From the NCBI GenBank assembly GCA_002418595.1, contig DIEK01000062.1, forward strand, positions 23,009 to 50,904: a stretch of DNA of 27,896 nucleotides, given 5' to 3'. The position numbers and the translations under genes were made by a program. The notes under the pieces were generated by a model. It had not been told where the DNA came from. It searched no databases and saw nothing but the letters and a program-made list of their open reading frames with translations. The DNA comes from Candidatus Omnitrophica bacterium UBA5776 (GTDB lineage Bacteria > Omnitrophota > Gorgyraeia > Gygaellales > Profunditerraquicolaceae). Of this stretch, positions 7,809-14,695 are shown piece after piece; positions within the stretch are counted from its first letter, which is position 1; the number at the start of each line of letters is the position of its first letter.

Positions 7809-9264
7809 AAAGGCTCTCCTTTTTCGCTCTTCCGAAAACACCGGAGAGAAATAAAAAAATAACCCAAACCCCTCCGAAGAACAAATTAGGGATAGTGACG
7901 GTCCCTTTTATAAGATTCCTGAATATCACCCCGGGCCTTATGTAGAATTTCACCATGGCTTCACGCTGGAATCTCCGGAGCTGCCGGCTGTTCATTGCCA
8001 GAGGGGAAAATACCAGTTCCCCCCCGAAATGAGACCAATCCGCCCAGCTTGTGAAACGCTCTGGATACCGACGCGCTAGTTCTCTCCCGTATTCTTCAAA
8101 AAATCGCGACCCCGGATAGGGAACCGCTATATTGAATTTCGCTATATCGGTGTTCAACGATTGGGCAAAACGCAGAGTTTCCCGGCACGTCTCCCTGGTC
8201 TCTCCGGGCAGGCCGATCATGAAAAGTCCGAAGGTCAGTATCCCGGCCTTGCGCGTGTATTCCACAGCGCGGCGAGCCTCTTCCAGAGTAGTGCCTTTAT
8301 CCAACGACTGCAGGATCCCGGCATTGCCGACCTCTATTCCGTACATAATGAGCTGCGCTCCGGCGCGTTTCATGCACGCCAGCAATTCGGGAGAGACTTT
8401 ATCGACCCTGGTTTCCGTGCACCACCTTATCCTTTTATGCAGACCGCGCTTTATCAATAAACGGCAGAATTCTATCCCCGTTTTCTCGTCGTGCGGAAAA
8501 TATGCGTCGCTGAAGCCGAAATAGCCGACGCCCAGGGAACGGTTAAAATACTCCATTTCATCAAGAACACAGTTGGGATCCCTGTATCTGACTTCCGCAT
8601 ATACCTTATCCTGGGAACAATAATAACATCTGTACGGGCAGCCGCGGGAGGCGAGGACCGGAAACAGCGGCATTTTACTTACCGCTACCATCGGCGTATC
8701 GGCGTAATTCTTTATATCGAACAAATGCCACGCCGGAAACGGCAAGGTATCGAGGTCGCCGATAAGCTCCCGGTCCGGCGCATGCGCAACATCTCCCTCC
8801 TCGATGTAGCTTATCCCCTTCACGCCACGCAGCGGCTTGCCGTCACGGATATTCCGGCAAAGCTCCAGCATCGTCATTTCGCCCTCGCCGCGGACGACAA
8901 CATCTGCGGCGCCTCCCGACAACATTTCCTCCGGAAAACAGGTGGCGTGAATATTCCCGGCAACAATAACGCATTCATTATCGCATTCCCGGATCGATGC
9001 GGCCATTCGTTTTATATCGGGGACCACCGGAGTCAAAGCGGAGAAACCTACCACACGCGGTCTTTCCTTCCGGACAAGACCTATCACCGCTTCCACGCTG
9101 ATCTTTGAGGCGAACTGATCGACCACCCTAACTTCAAACCCGTCCTTCTCCAGGACCGCGGCCATATAACCTATCCCCATAGGGGCGATGGGCGCGCAAA
9201 ACCTTTTATAAGCCCAGTTCTTTTCAACAACGCCGGAATTGGGATTGATCAAGAAGACTTTCAT
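7807..9264 (-). CDS. B12-binding-type radical SAM protein (paralog 4)
   Basis: The product has 485 residues. The N-terminal domain (MKVFLINPNS, MGIGYMAAVLEKDG, AGNIHATCFPEE, RGEGEMT) has the cobalamin-binding-type layout without DxHxxG. The radical SAM cysteines are in CPYRCYYC (209, 213, 216). Later signatures are FGFSDAYFP near 255 (the place where paralogs 1-3 have DETFT), YGIEVGNAGILQ and PYPGSRFFEEYG. The C-terminal FYIRPGVIFRNLIKG is followed by a hydrophobic segment rich in Phe, which could attach the enzyme to the membrane. The loss of the DETFT motif sets it apart from paralogs 1-3. The gene starts six bases after the stop of the previous radical SAM gene, so both are cotranscribed. 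Substrate unknown. Confidence 0.87.
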   Translation of the reverse strand: MKVFLINPNSGVVEKNWAYKRFCAPIAPMGIGYMAAVLEKDGFEVRVVDQFASKISVEAVIGLVRKERPRVVGFSALTPVVPDIKRMAASIRECDNECVIVAGNIHATCFPEEMLSGGAADVVVRGEGEMTMLELCRNIRDGKPLRGVKGISYIEEGDVAHAPDRELIGDLDTLPFPAWHLFDIKNYADTPMVAVSKMPLFPVLASRGCPYRCYYCSQDKVYAEVRYRDPNCVLDEMEYFNRSLGVGYFGFSDAYFPHDEKTGIEFCRLLIKRGLHKRIRWCTETRVDKVSPELLACMKRAGAQLIMYGIEVGNAGILQSLDKGTTLEEARRAVEYTRKAGILTFGLFMIGLPGETRETCRETLRFAQSLNTDIAKFNIAVPYPGSRFFEEYGRELARRYPERFTSWADWSHFGGELVFSPLAMNSRQLRRFQREAMVKFYIRPGVIFRNLIKGTVTIPNLFFGGVWVIFLFLSGVFGRAKKESL

Positions 9265-9270
9265 CGGCTG

Positions 9271-10830
9271 TTATGAATCATACCAGACAGGTTTGTGAAG
9301 AGACAACAGCACCTGAAAACCGCGGCGTTTCGCTCTGCCCGTAAACATATTCCGGATATTCAGATACACCCCTTTCATAAAAATAGCTGCGAACCACCAG
9401 GATAATCTGCGTCTGTAACGGACGGGAGAAAAGAACCCTTTTAATATTATTGCGCTCGAGCGCAAAAGGATGAATTTCAGGCTGGCCAGGCTGGTCATAT
9501 CGGCCGTCTCTTTTATTGAATACCTCCCCGTTTCCATAACGGGTTGCAACCAGTCGAACCTGCTAAAGTCCTTTGTCGCCAGCCATCCTTTACGCACCGC
9601 CTCCTGGTAAAGCATGGTGCCCGGGACCGGAGTAACGGGATGCATCATCATGAATTCAACCCCTATCGACAACGCGTTGCTTACCATTTCACTTATCGCC
9701 TCCCTGCTTTCCCCACGGATACCGGTCAAGAACGTCCCCTGGCGGTGAACCAAAGGGTATTTCTCTTTCAGGATAAAAAAAGCCTCCCGGCAGATGTTAT
9801 TGCTGTAGCGCTTGTTCATTTTACCGAAGTCGTCCGATTTAACGCGTTCCACGCCGATAAACGCGTTTATCAGCCCGGCTTTTACCATCTTGCGCAGCAC
9901 GCCGAGCTTTTCATCCCGCACGAGGAAATCCGCACGAAGAAAAGCCCACCAATACAGGTCTTTATACCCCCTGGAAAGAAGCCTTTCGCAGAATTCCTCG
10001 GTCCATTTAGGGTCGACGTTGAACGTGGGATCCGCCCAAAGCAGATAACGCCGATTATACTTGTTATACAAAATATCTATCTCTTCCAAAGTCCTTGAAA
10101 CAGTCTTGCTCCTGTAGCGGGGAGAAACATCCAGCTCTCCCATTTCGGCATCCGTATTCTTATGCTTTCCCCAAAACGTCCAAAGACTGCAAAAAGAACA
10201 GCGGTCGATGCAACCCCTGCTGTGTTCTATCGTCGCTCCCTGCGGCCAGAAATAGCCTACAGGGGAATAACTCCCCATAGGCATCAGGTCGTAAGCCGGG
10301 AGAGGGAATTCATCCAGATCGTTCTTTAACTGCCGCGCGGGAGTAAACACCGCTCTATCCTCCCTGCGGAACGCTAAACCTTTAACCTGCCCGGCATCCG
10401 ATCCTTCCCGGAGCGCGCGCAGCAGCTCCACGAATGTCTCTTCGCCTTCGAAACGCACGATATAATCTAAAAAAGGGTGCCGTTTAAGTGAATCCCGCGC
10501 CGTCCAGGAAAAAAAATGGCCCCCTGCCACAGTTACGACGGAAGGGAACAACTCTTTCGACAGCCGGAAAAGTTTTACCGCTTCATGATGATAAAGGGCC
10601 TCTTCTCCGGCCCCGACCACGTCCGGGCGTATCTCCCGGATCAGCTTAGCCAATGTCTTCCATCCGATCTTCAGCGGCGGACAATCGATAATCTTAACAT
10701 CCACGTCGGGCAGCTCTTTTTTGATCGAGGCGGCCAAACACGGTAACCCCAACGGCAGCATAAAATTGTCGGATTCATTCACTACGGGCCACAAATAACG
10801 GGGAGGCCGAATCAACAACACCTTCATCAT
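9271..10830 (-). CDS. B12-binding-type radical SAM protein (paralog 5), first gene of the operon
   Basis: The product has 519 residues and is the most divergent of the five. The N-terminal domain begins MMKVLLIRPPR and includes LGLPCLAASIKKELPD and AGGHFFSW. The radical SAM cysteines are in CIDRCSFC (207, 211, 214), followed by SLWTFWGKHKN, an insertion after the cluster that the other four lack. ADPTFN near 270 replaces DETFT, and IGVERVKSDDF replaces the YGIESGS stretch. VTPVPGTMLYQE matches the late core motif. ATG 10830 has GAGGA seven bases upstream. It is first behind the strongest promoter in this region. The unusual sequence around the cluster suggests a reaction different from those of the downstream enzymes. 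Substrate unknown. Confidence 0.85.
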   Translation of the reverse strand: MMKVLLIRPPRYLWPVVNESDNFMLPLGLPCLAASIKKELPDVDVKIIDCPPLKIGWKTLAKLIREIRPDVVGAGEEALYHHEAVKLFRLSKELFPSVVTVAGGHFFSWTARDSLKRHPFLDYIVRFEGEETFVELLRALREGSDAGQVKGLAFRREDRAVFTPARQLKNDLDEFPLPAYDLMPMGSYSPVGYFWPQGATIEHSRGCIDRCSFCSLWTFWGKHKNTDAEMGELDVSPRYRSKTVSRTLEEIDILYNKYNRRYLLWADPTFNVDPKWTEEFCERLLSRGYKDLYWWAFLRADFLVRDEKLGVLRKMVKAGLINAFIGVERVKSDDFGKMNKRYSNNICREAFFILKEKYPLVHRQGTFLTGIRGESREAISEMVSNALSIGVEFMMMHPVTPVPGTMLYQEAVRKGWLATKDFSRFDWLQPVMETGRYSIKETADMTSLASLKFILLRSSAIILKGFFSPVRYRRRLSWWFAAIFMKGVYLNIRNMFTGRAKRRGFQVLLSLHKPVWYDS

Positions 10831-10886
10831 CCAATCATCCTCTTCTGTTATGCTCGCCGCTTCCAGATTATCTTCCCACTAATGGT

Positions 10887-10914
10887 ATTGTAATGAACAA
10901 ACTAACGCTGTCAA
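10887..10914 (-). promoter_or_regulatory. Sigma70-type promoter of the radical SAM operon
   Basis: On the minus strand the -35 box is TTGACA (10909-10914), a perfect consensus, and the -10 box is TACAAT (10887-10892), one mismatch, with 16 bases between. Transcription should start near 10880, giving a leader of about 50 bases before ATG 10830. Confidence 0.75.
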
Positions 10915-11107
10915 CATTAAACGCCCCGAACAGCCGCTGCCTACGACAGTACAACTTGCTGAAGTGCCAAACCGGGTAAACGGATAAACCACTTGACCCC
11001 ATCCCGGCCATGCCTTAGAGTATTATAGATTGGATTAAGACAACCGGCTCTTCCTTCACGGCCGATCCTGCCGGAGGATAAAACGGGAAAGTTTCTTGTC
11101 TGCCGCG

Positions 11108-11134
11108 GGACATTATATATAGACTATAATGTCC
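11108..11134. promoter_or_regulatory. Perfect 10-bp inverted repeat, candidate operator
   Basis: GGACATTATA (11108-11117) and TATAATGTCC (11125-11134) are perfect inverted copies separated by seven bases. The right arm contains TATAAT. No good -35 box lies 16-18 bases before it, so the repeat is better explained as a binding site for a dimeric regulator, or a stem, than as a core promoter. It lies about 80 bases upstream of the first methyltransferase gene. Confidence 0.45.
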
Positions 11135-11160
11135 GTGAACGCGCCGTTTGAGGTATCGCC

Positions 11161-11190
11161 TTGCGCCGTCGGCGTTATATATGATAAAAT
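11161..11190 (+). promoter_or_regulatory. Possible promoter of the exported methyltransferase cluster
   Basis: TTGCGC (11161-11166) and TAAAAT (11185-11190) are 18 bases apart in an AT-rich stretch. Transcription would start near 11197, so the leader before ATG 11215 would be short. No clear Shine-Dalgarno sequence precedes that ATG. Confidence 0.4.
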
Positions 11191-11214
11191 ATTTATCCCC
11201 AGCAAACCGAATCC

Positions 11215-13023
11215 ATGATCTTACGGAATAAGATACTACTCATATCGTCCCTTTTTCTGCTCTTCATAAGCACGCAGGCCGCTTACGGGAAGCAACGGAA
11301 CGGACATTGCCGTTTCATAGTATTCGGCGGCATGAAACTGGGGATGTCGGACAGCGGGGATTTCAAGAGGGCCGTGGACAAGATGAAGGAATTCCATCCC
11401 GATTTCGTTCTCTTTCTCGGGGATATGATCTCCGCGACCGCGGATGAAGACCCGGAACATCTCTGGAGGGAATTCGACAGGATCGGCAGGAGATTGTCCG
11501 CGCCCAAGTATACGGTGTACGGATACTCGTTCCCGCGGAACATCCCTCCCGATAAACAACGGATATTAGACCTGGAAACTTCCTACCTAAAAAGGAACAG
11601 GAAGAAATCCTATGCCTTCGTCCATAAAAACAACCTCTTCATCTGCCTCGATACTTATTCACAGTATCCCGCTTCCGGCGGAGACGACTATCAACACACC
11701 TTTGTATTCCTCAGCAGGCCTGCCGGGATGAAACAGGAAACCTTCTGGCAGGACACCATTCATCCTCGATTAGCGAAAAAAGTCGACTGTGTATTTGAAC
11801 TCTCGTCTTCTTTTCCGGAAGTCAAGAATATAGGCGGAGTTCCCCATATAACCTCTTCCTTTTGCCCCCTCAATCAACCGGCCGATCCGGGGAATTTATT
11901 TCATTTTCTTCTCGTTGATATAAACGGGCCCTCTATTGAGGTGAAGATAGTGCCGATTGATCCGATCCCGCTCCCGTTGGATAACGGTTTTAATGAAAGA
12001 GAACCGAGGACTTTTTATAAAAACGATTTTTACAACGCCCGGTATCTGCTGACCACCCCCATCAGGGAACAACTCCTTCTTCCGCAACAAGTCATCGAAA
12101 CCATGGAAATCAAGCCCGGAATGCGTATCGCGGACATCGGCGCGGGTAAAGGCTTTTTCACTTTCCGCCTTGCGCGGGCCCTGCATAATACCGGGATGGT
12201 ATTCGCGACCGAGGTACATCCTGACCTTCTGGAATACATTTCCCGCAGGGCAAAAACGCAGAATCTCGATAATATAACTGCCGTCCTTGTGGGCCGGGAC
12301 CGGTATGACGAATTTTATAAAAAGCACGAATTCGACATAATACTGCTGTGCGAAGTCTTCAATGATCTGCCGGAAAACGGGGATTATTTCGAGAAACTGG
12401 CTCTTTCGCTGAAAAAAGAGACGGGACGGTTGTATATCATTAACTTCAAAAATATTGCTCCTTTTCACAAAGTCGACTTCGGTGATTTCACCGGCGTCAT
12501 AACTTTCTTGAAAGATGCAGGGGAAGACCACCCTGTTTTCATCAGACTTCATCCGCGCGTGCGGGAATACATCGTCGGAGATGGGACTTTTCCGGCGCCT
12601 CCCGGCATAGAAGAACTGCTTTTCGAAGATTGTAACCGCATGCTTCTGGACAAAGACCTTTTCAAAGAACTGCTTAACCACTATTCCCGCAAGTGGGACA
12701 TCCTCCGCCCCATGGCGATGGCGTATCTTTGCCGTCCCCCGGACCGGGGACTGGTCCGCTGGCTCGCTTTGCGGATGGAAACATGCAAAGACTCTCCCGG
12801 CGGCTTTACGGAAACGCAAAAAAGGGAACTGCATACATTAAACAAGGCCGTTCTCTCCCGCCTCTTGGGCCTGGACAAAGTATCTTTTTTCAAAGGAGAA
12901 GGGATCGGCGTAATATTCAAAGATAAACAAGCGGTCATCGAGGAGCTCAGCAGAAGCGGTTTCACGTTCGTCCGCGAGCATGATTTTCTTTCCCAGTATT
13001 ATTTTCTCGAGTTCAAAAAATAG
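11215..13023 (+). CDS. Exported metallophosphoesterase-like / SAM-methyltransferase fusion protein (paralog 1)
   Basis: The product has 602 residues. Residues 1-25 are a Sec signal peptide ending TQAAYG. Residues about 32-250 keep the outline of a calcineurin-like phosphoesterase: FIVFGGMKLG where DxH is expected, DFVLFLGDMIS (the GD motif is kept), YTVYGYSF in place of the GNH motif, and LFICLDTYS. The final GHxH motif is not recognisable, so metal binding looks incomplete. Residues about 293-412 are a class I methyltransferase core: ADIGAGKGFF (306-315) is an intact SAM-binding motif I, Glu333 ends strand 2, and FDIILLCEVFND is motif IV. A helical insert of about 160 residues separates strand 5 from the final GFTFVREHDFLSQYYFLEFKK-type hairpin. 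No Shine-Dalgarno site is seen. SAM is not known to be available outside the cytoplasm, so catalysis there would be surprising; substrate unknown. Confidence 0.75.
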   Translation: MILRNKILLISSLFLLFISTQAAYGKQRNGHCRFIVFGGMKLGMSDSGDFKRAVDKMKEFHPDFVLFLGDMISATADEDPEHLWREFDRIGRRLSAPKYTVYGYSFPRNIPPDKQRILDLETSYLKRNRKKSYAFVHKNNLFICLDTYSQYPASGGDDYQHTFVFLSRPAGMKQETFWQDTIHPRLAKKVDCVFELSSSFPEVKNIGGVPHITSSFCPLNQPADPGNLFHFLLVDINGPSIEVKIVPIDPIPLPLDNGFNEREPRTFYKNDFYNARYLLTTPIREQLLLPQQVIETMEIKPGMRIADIGAGKGFFTFRLARALHNTGMVFATEVHPDLLEYISRRAKTQNLDNITAVLVGRDRYDEFYKKHEFDIILLCEVFNDLPENGDYFEKLALSLKKETGRLYIINFKNIAPFHKVDFGDFTGVITFLKDAGEDHPVFIRLHPRVREYIVGDGTFPAPPGIEELLFEDCNRMLLDKDLFKELLNHYSRKWDILRPMAMAYLCRPPDRGLVRWLALRMETCKDSPGGFTETQKRELHTLNKAVLSRLLGLDKVSFFKGEGIGVIFKDKQAVIEELSRSGFTFVREHDFLSQYYFLEFKK

Positions 13024-13034
13024 AAAAACATTCC

Positions 13035-13072
13035 CCGCCGCGGAGCAGAGTTGTCCGCTTCCGCGCGGTTTT
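13035..13072 (+). terminator. Weak candidate intrinsic terminator after methyltransferase paralog 1
   Basis: CCGCCGCGGA (13035-13044) can pair with TCCGCGCGG (13060-13068) with one bulged C, followed by TTTT (13069-13072). The T-run is short and a further GC-rich inverted repeat lies just after it, so termination may be partial. It separates the first gene from the tighter five-gene block. Confidence 0.4.
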
Positions 13073-13139
13073 GGCGGCCTTGAGCCGCGAATAGGCCGCG
13101 GGTTCAACAGAGTTTTTATAACAAAACGCCGCGATATGT

Positions 13140-13145
13140 TATAAT
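13140..13145 (+). promoter_or_regulatory. Possible -10 box before the FGE-like gene
   Basis: TATAAT at 13140-13145 is a perfect -10 hexamer, but the -35 region 17 bases upstream (TATAAC) is poor. If used, transcription would start near 13152, inside the first possible start codons, and would favour the GTG at 13180, which has AGGA eight bases before it. Confidence 0.3.
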
Positions 13146-13146
13146 A

Positions 13147-14685
13147 ATGATCATGTTACCCTCTTTCAGGAAATCATATGTGTTGTCTTCAGGAAGCGTT
13201 ACCGCTCTTTTACTGTTTATTCTCTTTAGTCCCGTCCATGCGGAAAACATACACATTTCGAATATCGTTCTTCTTTCGCATAAACGGGACACCCCGGTAC
13301 AAAAAGTGCAATTCGATATCGCCTGGAGCAAATCCTGGAGAAACAGCGATAATTTCGACGCGGCATGGGTTTTTATAAAATATTCCGCCGATAACGGGAA
13401 GACGTGGGAGCATGGAAACCTGGCCTGCGGCGGTGTAAACCCCGAAGGTTTCGAGAGAGGCGCCGGAACGGCCGTCGAGGTCATCGTCCCCGAAGACACC
13501 TGCGGAGCCTTTATTCAGCGTTCCGCACCGGGGAGAGGCGATCTAAATACCCGGAACATCATATTTCCTTTTTTATACCGCGGGAAGGCAACCGAGGACA
13601 TGCGGTTGAAAATCAGACTCTTCGCCGTAGAAATGATTTATATCCCGGAAGGGGCCTTTTACGCCGGAGACCCCCGCGGCCCCTCAGGCCCGAGAAATTG
13701 CTTTTATACTTTCGGCAAGGATAACAACGCGGCATACCGTATCTGTTCGGAACAGCCTATCGGCATAGGCGCGGAACAAGGGAATCTCTATTATAACCGG
13801 GACACGGAATTTTCAGGAGACCGGTCGGGGCCTGTACCGGCGGCTTTTCCTAAAGGATACGCCGCTTTCTACCTGATGAAATACGAGGTTACTCAAGGAC
13901 AATACCGCGACTTCCTAAATACACTGACCGCGCGCCAACAAAGACAACGCTGTCCCGTTACAAAAAACGGTTCATTCATGAACGGCAAAAAAGACGGTCC
14001 GCCGCGGCCGGAGTTCCGCAACGGGATACAAAACCGGAACGGGACATATGTATGCAATTTGACAAACGACGCGGTATTCGACGGCCGGGACGACGGAACC
14101 GATATCCCGTGCAACTGGGTAAACTGGGCGGACCTGGCGGCTTTTGCAGATTGGGCGGGCCTACGCCCCATGACTGAGCTGGAGTTAGAAAAGGCATGCC
14201 GCGGCCCGCGTAAACCGTCTCCGGATGAATATCCCTGGGGAACACCTCCCCCTTCACAGATCCAAGGGATCATTAATATGGGGACGCCTGAAGAACAAAT
14301 ATCGCCTGAAAACGCTGATTGCGCTTACGGAAACCATCAAAATGTACAGGGTCCGGTGAAAAGCGGGTTAAGCGCCGCGGGATACTGGGGAAACACGGAG
14401 TTGGCCGGAAATCTTTGGGAACGCGCAGTCACCGTAGGCACCCCTGAGGGAAGGAAATTCGACGGCAGACACGGCAACGGTCAATTAGACAAAGACGGTT
14501 TTGCTGATGTACAAAACTGGCCCGGAAAAGAAGAAACGGGTTCTGGTTTCCGTGGAGGATCCTGGCGTTCCGGCAGCTACGAATGCCTTATCGCGGAAAG
14601 AAGCGCCGCGGCTCACACCAATACCCACAAACATAACCGTTACATTACCCATGGGATCCGCTGTGCCAGGACGGCACCGGAATAA
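13147..14685 (+). CDS. Exported FGE/SUMF1-like (sulfatase-modifying factor fold) protein
   Basis: The product has up to 512 residues. Residues 1-32 form a signal peptide ending SPVHA. Residues about 35-155 are a beta-rich domain that I do not recognise (NGKTWEHGN looks like a sugar-binding or Ig-type module). Residues about 160-510 are an FGE-sulfatase fold: MIYIPEGAFYAGD, MKYEVTQGQYRDFLN, NWVNWADLAAFADW, PMTELELEKACRG, GNLWERAV, FRGGSW and HGIRCAR. In human FGE the catalytic cysteines lie in a GGS..C....C pattern; here Ser475 stands at the first position and Cys480 at the second, so canonical copper-dependent formylglycine formation is unlikely. The start is uncertain (ATG 13147 or 13153, or GTG 13180); the ATG starts give a more typical positively charged signal peptide. 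It lies 11 bases before the second methyltransferase gene. Role unknown. Confidence 0.78.
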   Translation: MIMLPSFRKSYVLSSGSVTALLLFILFSPVHAENIHISNIVLLSHKRDTPVQKVQFDIAWSKSWRNSDNFDAAWVFIKYSADNGKTWEHGNLACGGVNPEGFERGAGTAVEVIVPEDTCGAFIQRSAPGRGDLNTRNIIFPFLYRGKATEDMRLKIRLFAVEMIYIPEGAFYAGDPRGPSGPRNCFYTFGKDNNAAYRICSEQPIGIGAEQGNLYYNRDTEFSGDRSGPVPAAFPKGYAAFYLMKYEVTQGQYRDFLNTLTARQQRQRCPVTKNGSFMNGKKDGPPRPEFRNGIQNRNGTYVCNLTNDAVFDGRDDGTDIPCNWVNWADLAAFADWAGLRPMTELELEKACRGPRKPSPDEYPWGTPPPSQIQGIINMGTPEEQISPENADCAYGNHQNVQGPVKSGLSAAGYWGNTELAGNLWERAVTVGTPEGRKFDGRHGNGQLDKDGFADVQNWPGKEETGSGFRGGSWRSGSYECLIAERSAAAHTNTHKHNRYITHGIRCARTAPE

Positions 14686-14695
14686 CGACCGGAGT

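Larger units (their letters stand above)
10831..11214. other. Divergent intergenic region between the two large operons
   Basis: This 384-base gap separates the minus-strand radical SAM operon from the plus-strand methyltransferase cluster. It holds a strong minus-strand promoter (10887-10914), a perfect 10-bp inverted repeat around a TATAAT (11108-11134), and a weaker candidate plus-strand promoter close to 11215. I found no convincing small gene or RNA gene in it. Confidence 0.7.

Noticed and set aside
10993..11026. TTGACC with a downstream TATTAT as a plus-strand promoter
   Set aside because: The spacing is 22 bases, too long for a normal sigma70 promoter.
11896..12834. Long open frame on the minus strand (312 codons)
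   Set aside because: It lies entirely opposite the first methyltransferase-fusion gene, has no recognisable motif, and mirrors that gene's coding bias.
13073..13110. Further GC-rich inverted repeats before the FGE-like gene
   Set aside because: The arms are short and overlap in several alternative pairings, and no T-run follows directly, so a second terminator could not be supported.
14501..14695. N-terminal extension of methyltransferase paralog 2
   Set aside because: It lies inside the coding sequence of the FGE-like gene, and the signal peptide is found only with the ATG at 14696.
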